Assembly: GCA_037133915.1 (NCBI GenBank)
Contig: JBAXND010000020.1
Coordinates: 1-64,000 of the forward strand
Length of the DNA stretch: 64,000 bases
Direction: 5' to 3'
Origin: Bacteroidota bacterium
GTDB taxonomy: Bacteria; Bacteroidota; Bacteroidia; Bacteroidales; CAIWKO01
Made by a program: the position numbers and the translations under genes. The notes under the pieces are model-generated. The model worked only from the letters and a program-made list of their open reading frames with translations. It was not told where the DNA came from and ran no database searches. Below are positions 52,293 through 62,425 of the stretch, one piece after another. Within the stretch, counting starts at the first letter, position 1; the number at the start of each line of letters is the position of its first letter.

Positions 52293-54350
52293 ATGAGAAA
52301 AATCTGTATGCTGTTGTGCGGTTTTTTGCTGATAGCCGGCACCCAATGCAAAAGCCCCGTTAATCCTAAGGATAAAACAAAATCCATGAGCTCAATAAAA
52401 AAGGAAACAATCGATAAAACGATTAAAAGCCTTGTTGCCAAATACGGTGAGGCGAATAAAGAAATGATTTCGAAAGGTGTGACACAGGCCGCCTCGCTGT
52501 GGACAGACAAAGAAGGGAAAAAAGAGGTTTTTGAACAATTCTGCATCGATAATTATGCCGGTACTGCTGCTGAAAAATCGGCGCTGATGGAGAAACTTTC
52601 CACAAACTTTGAAGTGCTTTTTGGTAATTATAATAAAATAAGTCTCGACTTAAAACGCGGACTTCACATCGACAAAGGTGAGATTTCGCCGATTGACGAG
52701 ATGTTTGGAGCCTTCGAACCTTCGGCACATTTCAACGATGATTTTTTCACGAATAAAATTGCTTACGTAACCATTCTTAATTTCCCGTTCTACACATTAA
52801 AAGAAAAATCAGAACTGGGCGAAAAATGGAGCCGCGAACAATGGGTTTACGCGCGTCTGGGCGATATGTTCATTGGTCGTGTTCCCGCAGAAGTGCAGCA
52901 AAAAGTTGCCGATGCTCTCACAGCTTCCGATACTTACATTTCGGGATATAACATTTACATGGGCAATCTGGTGGACGATAACGGAATTACCTTCTGGCCC
53001 AAAGATCTTAAGTTAATCAGTCATTGGGGGCTGCGTGATGAGTTGAAATCAAACTACACTGCCGATGGACTTCCAAAGCAAAAAATGATTTATGAAGTGA
53101 TGAAGCGAATCATACTTCAGGAAATTCCGGATACTGTTATCAACGACTCCAATGTAAAGTGGAATCCATATGCAAACAAAGTGTTCACAATGGCGAATAA
53201 AGATATTCCCGCAAAGGCAGAGCCCGACACACGCTACAAATTTTTGCTCGAGAATTTTATTGCGATGAAAAGTCTTGATGCTTACAGCCCGCAATATCCG
53301 ACCTATCAGCAGCGCAAGTTTGAACAGGAAATGGAAATTCCGATGGAGCAGGTGGAGAAGATATTCGAAGATTTCTGTGCATCTCCTGAAGTCAAAAAAG
53401 TGGGTGACCTTATCAGCAAAAGATTAAATCGCAAACTGGAGCCTTTCGATATCTGGTATGATGGCTTTAAAGCACGCAGCATCATTCCACAGGAAGAGCT
53501 TGACAAAAAAGTAAAAGCTAAATATATTGACATTGCTGCATTTCAGAAAGATTTACCGAATATTCTTACAGCACTGGGCTGGAAAAAAGACAAGGCAGAA
53601 TATATCAGTGCCAAGATTATTGTTGACCCTTCGCGCGGTGCCGGTCATGCATGGGGCGCTCAGATGAAAGGCGATTACGCACATCTTCGTACACGCGTTC
53701 CACAGGGCGGCATGAATTATAAAGGTTATAACATCGCCTGCCACGAATTTGGTCACACCGTAGAGCAAACACTTTCACTGTATGATGTAGACCATTACAT
53801 GCTGTCGGGTGTTCCCAATACGGCATTTACAGAAGCTCTTGCGTTTATTTTCCAGAAACGTGACCTCGAATTACTGGGAATTAAAAATGTGGATCCAAAC
53901 AAAGAATATTATACTACCCTCGATGAATTTTGGGCATGCTATGAAATCATGGGTGTTTCGCTGGTTGATATCGGTGTGTGGAAATGGATGTACAAACATC
54001 CGGATGCTAAGCCCAAAGAACTGCGCGAAGCGGTTATTAATATTGCAAAAGATGTGTGGAACAAATACTATGCACCGGTGTTCGGTCAGAAAGATCAGCC
54101 GATACTTGCCATTTATTCTCACATGATAGATTCTCCGCTCTACCTTTCAGCCTATCCCATCGGTCATTTGATTCAGTTCCAGCTTGAGAAACAGATGAAA
54201 GGAAAAGTAATGGGCGAGGAAGTTCCTCGTATCTTTACGTATGGCAGAATTATTCCTCAGTTATGGATGAAACATGCCGTTGGCAGCGAGCTTTCTGCTA
54301 AGCCTATGCTCGAAGCAACCGATGAAGCACTTTCAAAATTGCCGAAATAA
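52293..54350 (+). CDS. Large gluzincin metallopeptidase lipoprotein
   Basis: The 685-residue product has a lipobox-like GTQC (Cys19), and a zinc site HEFGH (His484, Glu485, His488) with Glu514 in FTEALAF as the likely third ligand. The surrounding ACHEFGHTVEQTLS and SGVPNTAFTEA are like M3-clan enzymes, though it is not a standard M3 or DPP III (which has HELLGH). It is probably a peptidase on the periplasmic side of the envelope. Own promoter and terminator. Confidence 0.8.
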   Translation: MRKICMLLCGFLLIAGTQCKSPVNPKDKTKSMSSIKKETIDKTIKSLVAKYGEANKEMISKGVTQAASLWTDKEGKKEVFEQFCIDNYAGTAAEKSALMEKLSTNFEVLFGNYNKISLDLKRGLHIDKGEISPIDEMFGAFEPSAHFNDDFFTNKIAYVTILNFPFYTLKEKSELGEKWSREQWVYARLGDMFIGRVPAEVQQKVADALTASDTYISGYNIYMGNLVDDNGITFWPKDLKLISHWGLRDELKSNYTADGLPKQKMIYEVMKRIILQEIPDTVINDSNVKWNPYANKVFTMANKDIPAKAEPDTRYKFLLENFIAMKSLDAYSPQYPTYQQRKFEQEMEIPMEQVEKIFEDFCASPEVKKVGDLISKRLNRKLEPFDIWYDGFKARSIIPQEELDKKVKAKYIDIAAFQKDLPNILTALGWKKDKAEYISAKIIVDPSRGAGHAWGAQMKGDYAHLRTRVPQGGMNYKGYNIACHEFGHTVEQTLSLYDVDHYMLSGVPNTAFTEALAFIFQKRDLELLGIKNVDPNKEYYTTLDEFWACYEIMGVSLVDIGVWKWMYKHPDAKPKELREAVINIAKDVWNKYYAPVFGQKDQPILAIYSHMIDSPLYLSAYPIGHLIQFQLEKQMKGKVMGEEVPRIFTYGRIIPQLWMKHAVGSELSAKPMLEATDEALSKLPK

Positions 54351-54367
54351 ACGTTCGATATCGCAAA

Positions 54368-54408
54368 TAAAAAAAGCCTTCGCACGTTTCTGCGAAGGCT
54401 TTTTTTAT
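54368..54408. terminator. Bidirectional terminator
   Basis: AAAAAAAGCCTTCGCA-CGTTTC-TGCGAAGGCTTTTTTT between the peptidase gene and the convergent gene at 54422. Confidence 0.92.
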
Positions 54409-54421
54409 TTTTCATGATGCG

Positions 54422-54778
54422 CTATTCGTCGTCATCATCGTCATCATCCGGTTCTTCGGGTTTATCATCCGGCTCTTCCTCTTCCTCTTCTTCCTCTTTT
54501 ATTTTTGGATCAGCCTTCATCACCTCGTCATTGTGAAAAAGTTGTTCATCAATCTTTTCATCGTTCACCGTATCGATTTTCACATCAATCTTCACTAAGT
54601 AGGAAATGTCCTCAGTATCATAAGGCACCGCAAAGAAAAAATCATTGTTCGGTTTTGTAATTTTGATTTTATAATCCGTAAAACCGTCAGGATATTTTTT
54701 CCTTACCTCTTCCTGAATATCTGCCGGAAGATTGTTAAAATGCATGATAACTCTTTTCTTCTGTTCTTTTTTCATCAC
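54422..54778 (-). CDS. Small protein with extreme acidic tail
   Basis: A 118-residue protein. The first 85 residues form a compact domain (MHFNNLPADIQEEVRKKYPDGFTDYKIKITKP ... YLVKIDVKID). The last 35 are nearly all Glu, Asp, Pro and Lys, ending in a run of Asp. No signal peptide and no recognised family. Similar N-terminal sequences occur in small Bacteroidota proteins. It stands alone, with a terminator on its 3' side. Confidence 0.7.
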   Translation of the reverse strand: MMKKEQKKRVIMHFNNLPADIQEEVRKKYPDGFTDYKIKITKPNNDFFFAVPYDTEDISYLVKIDVKIDTVNDEKIDEQLFHNDEVMKADPKIKEEEEEEEEPDDKPEEPDDDDDDDE

Positions 54779-54921
54779 TGGTTTTTTAAAAATCCGTGCA
54801 ATAATACATAAAATAACGAAAATGCAAGCCCAAATTATTGTGGTGGTACAATGTTAATGACAATTTTAACATTTTTCGACCGGCTTATATAATAAGTTTT
54901 TGACAGTGGATTGTGAATTAT

Positions 54922-57747
54922 TTAGCGTATAAGCGTTACTGTACCGATGTATCTGTACTTGCGTCGCGTGATGTCCTTGTAGGAAACCGTCCAGGTGTAA
55001 ACAGTGGTTTCTTCCGCTATTTTGCCTTTCACACGACCATCCCAGCCATTGTTTATATCGTTGCTTTCAAAAACCAGTTCGCCCCAGCGATCGAAAATCA
55101 TCATATGGAATGAGGTGGGATTGATTCCGCTGCCTTTTACAAGGAACACATCGTTCATACCATTATCATCAGGCGTAAACGCATTTGGTGCGTAAAATGT
55201 AATTACTTCATTTACGATTACGTCTTCGTTGGTTGTGTCGCGGCAGCCGTGTTCGGAAATTACATAAAGCACCACATGGTATGTTCCGGTATCAAGATAT
55301 TCGTGGTTCGGATTTAGTGAGTCTGATGTTTCACCATCACCAAATACCCAATGGCTGAAATCAGTAAATGTTGATTGATTGTTGAAATAAATATAGGGGT
55401 CAACTATATCGGTTGTTCCCGGCTGCGGATAGAAAAGCGCAACAGGCTTTGGATACACATTAATCATGCTGTCCTGCGTAAGGGAATCAAGGCAGCCATG
55501 AATGGATGTGACATAAATGGTAATGGGATAACTACCCCAGTTCTCAAAAACGTACATCGGATTTTTATCTGTTGACGAGGCATCGGCATCATGGAAATCC
55601 CACAGATAGGTTTGCCCCGTAGCGGGCGTTGTTTCATAGAACTGAACCTGCAGTGGCTGACATCCTTCAGTAATATCGGCAGTAATATTAATTTCCGGAA
55701 GCGGCCACAATTCAATAAGTGTTGTGCTGTCTGTGATAGGGCATCCCAACAAATCGGTTGCGATTACTGAATAAGTACCTGCGGGCAAATTATGTGCAAT
55801 AGAATCTGTGCCTCCAACAGGCGCCCATGCATAAACATAGCCCGGAGTGCCACCGCTTACATGGGCAATGACTTGCCCGTCGCTGCCACCAAAACAGGTA
55901 ACCTGTGTCGGTTCAAGCGTGATAAACATTTGCGGATCAACATTGGCAATGCTCATGGTATCCATCAGCGAACATCCGTTTACATCCGACACGGTCACAT
56001 AATAGGTTCCTGCGCCGAGCCCCGAAAGTGTATTGCTTGTGGCCGGAGTAGTTACAGTATCGCCGGTTGACCATGCATACGTATAAGGCGGTGTTCCGTT
56101 GGCAACGGTGGCGGTAAAGGCTCCGGTGCTGTCGCCAAAGCAAATTATCTGATTCACCATCGATGTACTCATGGTCATCGACGGATTGGGAATGATGGTG
56201 TGATTGGGCATTACGGTATCGTAAATGCCCGACATGTCCGGCGTCCAGCCGGCAAGTTGCCAGGTATTATTATACCACGTTATCGGGATGTAGCCCAGCG
56301 GCCATGTTTGCTGAAACAGCGGGCCGATATGAATCACCCAGTCGGCGGGCTGCAGAACAACCGAAGGGGTGCAAATCTCAGGTGTGCATATAGTTTGCCA
56401 GCAGGTGTCAGGGTTTCCGCTTTTCTCAGGGCAATTCACCGGAACCGTAATACAGTTCTCGGGAATACATAAATCCGGCATCACCGGGAATGAAGGAATA
56501 TTAATCCAGAATTCAAGAGCCGTAACTGTGAAATAAAAAGCAAGACTGTCCCAGGTGTGATTTGTAAAATCATTGGTAAGATGATGTCTGAAGCCCATAT
56601 CCCAGGTCGGATATCCAAAGCAAGGATAATCAAAATGCAGGTCATTGCCCGTTCGTACGGTTATTACCGAAGAATTTCCTGCCGCCACCTGTATATTGTT
56701 TGTGTCGGGGCAGGTGACGGTATAATTCACATTTGTGGGAAACGTAAAGGTAGTCCAGACAGTCGGGCACAGCGTAAAATCCTGCTGCATATAGCTCGTC
56801 ATGCCAATGTTAACAGCAAGCAGCGTATAGTCAATGGTGATTCCGGCACCTATATCAATTGTTCCGCTTAGCAGACTCAGAAATTGCTGAATAGCCGGCC
56901 CTGCAGGCGGAGGTATTAAACTTGCAATGGCCGAAAGAAACTGGATTACGTCAATATCAATGTTCAGCCAGGGGTCTTCACCATTTGCATACAGGCATTT
57001 GTCGGCACCCAGATGGTCGGTTGTGACTACATAAGGAATATCAATCCACCCGGTAAGTCCGATACCCGGGATGCTGAAATAAATGGGTAAAATGGTGTCG
57101 TGGCAGATTCCGAAACCGGTTCCTGTCCAACAGGGATAGCTGAAAGCACCCGTTTGAGAATTAAGATAAAAGATGTTGATGGAATCAGTGGGGACGTTTA
57201 TGCTGATTGGTGTGAATGTCCAGCAATTCCAAAGACAAACAGTCGCATCAATATCCAGTCCGAACCCGAAGAATAAATCAAGCTGTGCTACGCCCGCCGA
57301 TGGAAAATGAGTGCTGAGATCCCATCCCGGCCGCACGGTATAATCAGTATTAATGGTGATATTCTGACCGGGATTGAATGTGAAATTATTCGGAAACGTC
57401 AAGTCGATTTTTACGGGATAAGTGGCATCAATAGAGCCTGTTGTAAAGCCATGCAGGCTGAAGGTGGATCCCAGATCGAGCCATGTGTCAATATCGAGGG
57501 CAGCACCAAATTGCCCGCCGAAAATGTTTTGAATAAAATTGACGGAAACCAGTGTGTCGAAATAGATGTCGAACAGGTCAACATCCATATTTATCGTAAA
57601 AGGCGAGCCGTTTGGTCCCCACATATTCTGGTCGTGGGTTACCCAGTCAACATTATGAGTAATGATATGTGTTTGGGCCGAAGTGCGCTCCATCCCTGCA
57701 AAAGCAAGAATCAACAGGGTAAATATTATGAGCAGCCTTTTCTTCAT
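54922..57747 (-). CDS. Large T9SS type B cargo with SprB and PKD repeats
   Basis: A 941-residue exported protein. Signal peptide (cleavage near TSAQ); a unique domain of about 500 residues (25-525) rich in Asp, Trp and Phe and very poor in Lys; two SprB repeats (about 530-685; CFGDSTGAFTATVANGTPPYTYAWS, TCFGGSDGQVIAHVSGGTPGY); two PKD domains (about 690-845; YLWDFHDAD, HWVFGDGETSD); and a type B sorting domain (APNAFTPDDNGMNDVF ... MIFDRWGELVFES ... YRYIGTVTLIR). It is probably a large surface adhesin or filament protein. The partial gene at 62426 is a paralogue. It follows the gene at 57767 by 19 bases. Confidence 0.85.
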   Translation of the reverse strand: MKKRLLIIFTLLILAFAGMERTSAQTHIITHNVDWVTHDQNMWGPNGSPFTINMDVDLFDIYFDTLVSVNFIQNIFGGQFGAALDIDTWLDLGSTFSLHGFTTGSIDATYPVKIDLTFPNNFTFNPGQNITINTDYTVRPGWDLSTHFPSAGVAQLDLFFGFGLDIDATVCLWNCWTFTPISINVPTDSINIFYLNSQTGAFSYPCWTGTGFGICHDTILPIYFSIPGIGLTGWIDIPYVVTTDHLGADKCLYANGEDPWLNIDIDVIQFLSAIASLIPPPAGPAIQQFLSLLSGTIDIGAGITIDYTLLAVNIGMTSYMQQDFTLCPTVWTTFTFPTNVNYTVTCPDTNNIQVAAGNSSVITVRTGNDLHFDYPCFGYPTWDMGFRHHLTNDFTNHTWDSLAFYFTVTALEFWINIPSFPVMPDLCIPENCITVPVNCPEKSGNPDTCWQTICTPEICTPSVVLQPADWVIHIGPLFQQTWPLGYIPITWYNNTWQLAGWTPDMSGIYDTVMPNHTIIPNPSMTMSTSMVNQIICFGDSTGAFTATVANGTPPYTYAWSTGDTVTTPATSNTLSGLGAGTYYVTVSDVNGCSLMDTMSIANVDPQMFITLEPTQVTCFGGSDGQVIAHVSGGTPGYVYAWAPVGGTDSIAHNLPAGTYSVIATDLLGCPITDSTTLIELWPLPEINITADITEGCQPLQVQFYETTPATGQTYLWDFHDADASSTDKNPMYVFENWGSYPITIYVTSIHGCLDSLTQDSMINVYPKPVALFYPQPGTTDIVDPYIYFNNQSTFTDFSHWVFGDGETSDSLNPNHEYLDTGTYHVVLYVISEHGCRDTTNEDVIVNEVITFYAPNAFTPDDNGMNDVFLVKGSGINPTSFHMMIFDRWGELVFESNDINNGWDGRVKGKIAEETTVYTWTVSYKDITRRKYRYIGTVTLIR

Positions 57748-57766
57748 GAAATGATAATGTGTAAAT

Positions 57767-58321
57767 TTATTCTCCGTATTGAATGGTCAGTACACTTGTT
57801 TTTAAAACGTTGAAAAGTACGTCGCGTGCCACTTTAGGGTAATTGGCATTTACCCAGATGGTTCGGTTGTAAGTGCCCGTGAAATACATAATACGCTCAT
57901 ATTCCACGTCCTGCTTACCGTCTTTGGTTTTTACTTTAAAACTGACAAGGAAAAGCGTCCCGTCTTTATTGTTTTTTGTTTTAATATCTTCCTTGGTGAT
58001 GAAAGTTATACCCTGACTTTCAAAATATTCTTTAGTCAAACCTTGTGTTACCAATGCGAAGGGAGTTCCCTTCATTTCCTGAATGGTAATTGATGACGCT
58101 GCACCTTCGTGAATAAATCCAAATTTACCATCGTTTACATAGGGCTTAAAATATGCCGGTGGAATGATAGATATATCGGTGCCGGGAACGGTAACAACAT
58201 TATTCAGTAATGAATCTTTTTGCTTAGCTGATAATTGCTGGGCATGCGCAAAGCCCACCCATAAAATGATTGCGGTGGTTGTTAACGACTTTAACAAAAA
58301 CGAGAGTAACGATTTACGCAT
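57767..58321 (-). CDS. Exported protein of unknown function, PsbP/DcrB-like pattern
   Basis: A 184-residue product with a signal peptide (cleavage near AHAQ). The body (VPGTDISIIPPAYFKP ... FGFIHEGAASSITIQEMKG ... DGTLFLVSFKVKTKDGK ... RTIWVNANYPKVARD) follows the strand order of small PsbP/DcrB-like lipid- or stress-associated domains; this is a tentative reading. A promoter lies at 58345-58379, and the T9SS gene at 54922 follows after 19 bases, so they form an operon. Confidence 0.68.
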   Translation of the reverse strand: MRKSLLSFLLKSLTTTAIILWVGFAHAQQLSAKQKDSLLNNVVTVPGTDISIIPPAYFKPYVNDGKFGFIHEGAASSITIQEMKGTPFALVTQGLTKEYFESQGITFITKEDIKTKNNKDGTLFLVSFKVKTKDGKQDVEYERIMYFTGTYNRTIWVNANYPKVARDVLFNVLKTSVLTIQYGE

Positions 58322-58344
58322 ATAAACTTACCTGCTATGATACA

Positions 58345-58379
58345 CAAATATAATAAAATATGAACCCTGCATGAACAAA
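58345..58379 (-). promoter_or_regulatory. Promoter of the operon 58321-54922
   Basis: On the minus strand TATATTTG (58345-58352) and TTTG (58376-58379), 23 bases apart. Confidence 0.55.
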
Positions 58380-58383
58380 TGAT

Positions 58384-61300
58384 TTATTTTTTGGCTCCCA
58401 GCATTATTTTTCTTACGTGCATGCCTTGTCCTGTATCAATCTTTAAAAAGTAAATTCCCTGTGCAAAACCATTCATGTCAAGGCGTAAACCATTATTTAA
58501 TAAGTTCGCTTGAATTGTCGAACGGTAGAATATTTTTCCCAGACAATCACTTATTTCAATTTCAACAGTTTCACTACCAATATTAGTTGAAGTAATATTG
58601 ATACATCCATCGCTTGGATTTGGGAATACGTTAATTTGATTGCCTGAAGTTCCTGATTCTATTCCTGAATCATCAATTACGGTCACAACAATACTGTCGT
58701 TGGCCTTACAGCCATGATTGTCAGTCACCGTGAGGATGTACATATGCTGTCCGTTACCGGCAATGCTACCGATAATCTGAATTGTATCTGTTGTTGCTCC
58801 GGTTGACCAGTTATATTGTGCAAATGAACCGCTGCTGGAGAGCACAATAGTATCCGACCAGAACATATTGGTGTTTGGCCCGAGATTAGGGACTGGTGCA
58901 GCATACACTGTAAGTATAGCACTGTCGGTAATGGTATCGGGAGGGCAGGGCCCGCTTATCATGCAGCGGTACATGCTCCCGTCAAGCGCTTGTGACACGT
59001 TTGTTAAAACATAGGAGGCTGTGATGGCCGTGGGGCCGGTTGCATTTGCCCATGAACCGCCTGATGGCTTTTTCTGCCACTGATACAATAGGTTTCCACC
59101 TGTAGCAATCACGGTGAAACTCGTATCAGCTCCAACGCAAACCGCCCCGTCATTGGGCTGTGATGTGATAAGAGGCGAGCTGTTTACTGCAAGCGTTACT
59201 GTATTTGATGTATCGGAGGGTTGGCAATCACCGGTTAAAATACAATGATACTGATAACCGTTCATGCCCATTGTTGCACCTGTTATATTATAGGTGGCAT
59301 TAGTTGCTGTCCCCGGAGCTGTAGCCCACGATGTGCCGTTGGTAGAAAGTTCCCAGAGATAGTTAAGATTTGCGCCCGCTGCAGAAAAAGAAAAGACCGC
59401 ATTGGCGTTCACACAAACGGACTGATTAACAGGTTGAGTGTTGAATACCGGCGCAGGCTTTATCGTGAGTAAAGCGGCAACGGTTGTATCTTTTGGAGTG
59501 CATGTTCCTGAAACAACGCAGCGGTATCGCCAGCCATTCAGGTTCATTTGCACATTGCTCAGGGCAAACGTAGCCGTTGTGGAAGATGGGCCGGTGCAAT
59601 TGCTCCAGGTTCCTCCTCCCGGTGCTTGTTGCTGCCACATATATCCAAGTCCGCTTCCCGAAGCAATAACAGTAAAGCTCCCTGCTGCATTCTGACAAAT
59701 CACGGCATCGGTTGGATTCGAAACCAAAGCAGGCGCACTGCCTACATTCAATGTTGCAACAGTTGTATAGAATAGATTTATGCAGGCCGCATCTACCATG
59801 CATCGATATAGGTAACCGTCCATCGAGGCCGTCACGCCGGAAATACTATACTGTGCCGCGAAAGCACTTCCGGGAGCTGTATTCCAACTCATACCGCCGT
59901 CGGTACTGATCTGCCACATATATGAAACCGGAAGCGTGCTGCTCATGACAACAATAAAGCTTGTATCTGCACCTTCGCACACCGTAATACTCAAGGGCTG
60001 CTGGATCAGCGTGGGAATAATCATTTCATAGGCGCCTATATCAACAGTATCATCTGTTATGCGCGGACTTCCTGCAAAATCAATAAGCGGCAAATGCAAT
60101 CCGAGTGTGTCGGGATTTCCTGAATTATACAGTGCGCAATCGCTCAGATTCCAGTCTGAATTTAATGCTTCATATGAATTGCCCGCACCGGCAGTCGGGT
60201 TATTAAAAGATGGATAAATCTGCTGATTGTGAGAATAAACACCATTGTAGCCAATGTTTCCCGGGTGTGCAAAACCTGCTGAATCGCCTTCTACATCTGA
60301 ATAATATACATCCGGTGCTGAAAGTGTGTCGGCAAAATACATCTGATTCCCTGTGTTGGACGTATTCCCGTAAATAATGCTGTTTTCAAATTTTATTTTC
60401 GACTGTATTCCATAAACGGCGCCACCATAGCCTCCGCCACGATTATTTACAAGGTCACAATTAACAATGCGCACATCGGCTCCCATGTAGCAAACCAAAG
60501 CGCCACCGGCATTTGGTGTAAGGTTGTTTGCGAAAATACTGTTCGATATTTTTGTGGTTCCCCGCGAAATCCAGATAGCGGCACCATCGCCCCAGTTATT
60601 GCAGAAGTAGTTATTGTAGCATCGTATGTCTGCAGAATCAAGATACATAGAACCGCCCATTACACAGGTATTGTGATCAATAGTGCAGGACGATAATTCA
60701 GCATTTGATTCCGAGAAATAAATAGCGCCGCCATAGGTTGATGCTCTGTTGTTATGAAAGCGCGACCGACTTATTGTTAATTTTGAAAAATGCTCAACGT
60801 GCAAAGCGCCCCCCATATCTTCGCCAATACCTGGACCGTTTGCATTTCCGTTCTGGATATCGCAATAGAGAAACAGGGAGGAATCATTGGAAGTTGCGGT
60901 ATTGATGAAACGAATGCCCATCCATCCGTTTACGATATTCTTTGAATAGATTTTTATTGAATCAACTGCTGTTCCGAGAGCTTTCACACAACCGTTCACA
61001 TTTATATAATAGTCTCCTTCAAATTCAACTTTCACACCCGGATTAATGGTTAGTGTTACACCATTTGCAACGAGAATAGGGCAGATTACTTTCACGGTAT
61101 CTGCATTCCACACAGTGTTTGAGGAAATATTGCCGCAGGCAGTAATCACCTGCTCACGCTCGTAAGCGCCCATGTCTATTCGGTTCATATTGATGCGCGA
61201 ATGAAAAAGCAAATCAAATAACGGTAAGTGAAGCCCTGTCGTATCAGGCGTTCCGGCATCCATACACGGCGAGCCCGTCCGCAATTCATAATTAAACGCC

Positions 61301-62370
61301 AGTGTATCCATGAATTTCGGATAGGCATTCAGATTGTTAGTGTAAGTACCACTGTAGTTTGTGCCTGAGCCTGCGCCGCCAAATCCTGTCAGCCCGCCCT
61401 GAATATTACAATAATTAAAATTCGGATCTGAGGCCGGATTCAGCAGCGAAACCTGTGCGCCTGCAGCGGCCTTGTTCAGATAAAGAATATTATTCACAAA
61501 ATCCGGATTGGAAGAAATGCAATTAATGCCACCGCCGTAATTCGATTTATTATCAACAATGGTATTATTGGTTATTGCAGAACCTGAATTATAAAAACCG
61601 ATGCCGCCACCCAGATAACCAAGGTTACGGTAAAAAAGATTATTTATAATCGTTGCTGAAGAGGTGTCTGCACAGCATATTCCGGCGCCCATAGAGCTTG
61701 CAAAATTGTTGTAAAAAATATTGCTTATTACCTTTGGACCGGCTTTTTGACAATGAATTCCAGCTCCGCGTGATGCTCTGTTATTACTAAAAAATGTTCC
61801 GCGAATGTAGGCGCTGCAGGCTTTTACGTATATGGCGCCGCCATCGTTGCTGCAACGGTTATTTACAAAAGTGCAGTTGATAGCTGACACTTTTCCATAA
61901 TGGTTCAGGAACAGTGCGCCACCCGACCCGTTCTTGCCGGAGCCGTTGGCCTTGCCATATTCAAAATCACAATAATTGAATTTAGAGCTGTCGTTGGTGA
62001 GGGCTGTTGAGTCAAAGCGGATGCCCCACCAGCCCCCGTTATTCTGCGACATATTCGCCAGACCTGTTGTATCATTTATGGTGAAGCGTATTCTTGCCGA
62101 AGTCGTCCCGACGGCAAGTATGCGACCGTTTATGTTCAGCTTGTAATGCCCCTGAAAAATAACTTTTACACCCGCCTGCACAGTAAGTACAATGCCATCA
62201 TTTACAGTAATGTCGCCGCTCACATTCACTGTATCAGCAGTCCAGATTGTATTTGTATTTACGATTCCGCTAACTGTAATGTTTGTTGCGGATGCGCTCA
62301 TATAAACGCATACAAACATTGTCAGTAAAACAGTCTTCAAGGCTTTTTTAAGAGTGAAAACAGTTCTCAT
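58384..62370 (-). CDS. Beta-helix/Ig-repeat T9SS type A cargo
   Basis: A 1328-residue exported protein. Signal peptide to about 28; two consecutive right-handed beta-helix domains (about 30-410 and 411-780), each opening with an N..W.ADTV..I.V..G..L.I..GVKV..EG.Y pattern and closing with GLHLPL...IDMGAYE; their turns carry NNRA and GGAI repeats as in polymorphic outer-membrane proteins. Then four Ig-like repeats of about 93 residues (YMWQ/YLWE...YRC), a further beta domain, and a type A sorting domain (VFPNPSDGCINITS ... YFLKIDTGQGMHVRKIMLG). It is likely a surface glycan-binding or cleaving protein; no catalytic residues recognised. Confidence 0.84.
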   Translation of the reverse strand: MRTVFTLKKALKTVLLTMFVCVYMSASATNITVSGIVNTNTIWTADTVNVSGDITVNDGIVLTVQAGVKVIFQGHYKLNINGRILAVGTTSARIRFTINDTTGLANMSQNNGGWWGIRFDSTALTNDSSKFNYCDFEYGKANGSGKNGSGGALFLNHYGKVSAINCTFVNNRCSNDGGAIYVKACSAYIRGTFFSNNRASRGAGIHCQKAGPKVISNIFYNNFASSMGAGICCADTSSATIINNLFYRNLGYLGGGIGFYNSGSAITNNTIVDNKSNYGGGINCISSNPDFVNNILYLNKAAAGAQVSLLNPASDPNFNYCNIQGGLTGFGGAGSGTNYSGTYTNNLNAYPKFMDTLAFNYELRTGSPCMDAGTPDTTGLHLPLFDLLFHSRINMNRIDMGAYEREQVITACGNISSNTVWNADTVKVICPILVANGVTLTINPGVKVEFEGDYYINVNGCVKALGTAVDSIKIYSKNIVNGWMGIRFINTATSNDSSLFLYCDIQNGNANGPGIGEDMGGALHVEHFSKLTISRSRFHNNRASTYGGAIYFSESNAELSSCTIDHNTCVMGGSMYLDSADIRCYNNYFCNNWGDGAAIWISRGTTKISNSIFANNLTPNAGGALVCYMGADVRIVNCDLVNNRGGGYGGAVYGIQSKIKFENSIIYGNTSNTGNQMYFADTLSAPDVYYSDVEGDSAGFAHPGNIGYNGVYSHNQQIYPSFNNPTAGAGNSYEALNSDWNLSDCALYNSGNPDTLGLHLPLIDFAGSPRITDDTVDIGAYEMIIPTLIQQPLSITVCEGADTSFIVVMSSTLPVSYMWQISTDGGMSWNTAPGSAFAAQYSISGVTASMDGYLYRCMVDAACINLFYTTVATLNVGSAPALVSNPTDAVICQNAAGSFTVIASGSGLGYMWQQQAPGGGTWSNCTGPSSTTATFALSNVQMNLNGWRYRCVVSGTCTPKDTTVAALLTIKPAPVFNTQPVNQSVCVNANAVFSFSAAGANLNYLWELSTNGTSWATAPGTATNATYNITGATMGMNGYQYHCILTGDCQPSDTSNTVTLAVNSSPLITSQPNDGAVCVGADTSFTVIATGGNLLYQWQKKPSGGSWANATGPTAITASYVLTNVSQALDGSMYRCMISGPCPPDTITDSAILTVYAAPVPNLGPNTNMFWSDTIVLSSSGSFAQYNWSTGATTDTIQIIGSIAGNGQHMYILTVTDNHGCKANDSIVVTVIDDSGIESGTSGNQINVFPNPSDGCINITSTNIGSETVEIEISDCLGKIFYRSTIQANLLNNGLRLDMNGFAQGIYFLKIDTGQGMHVRKIMLGAKK

Positions 62371-62425
62371 AAGGTCTTATTTTAATACCCGGTTTTTGTA
62401 CAATGAACAAATCGGCGATTTTTAA

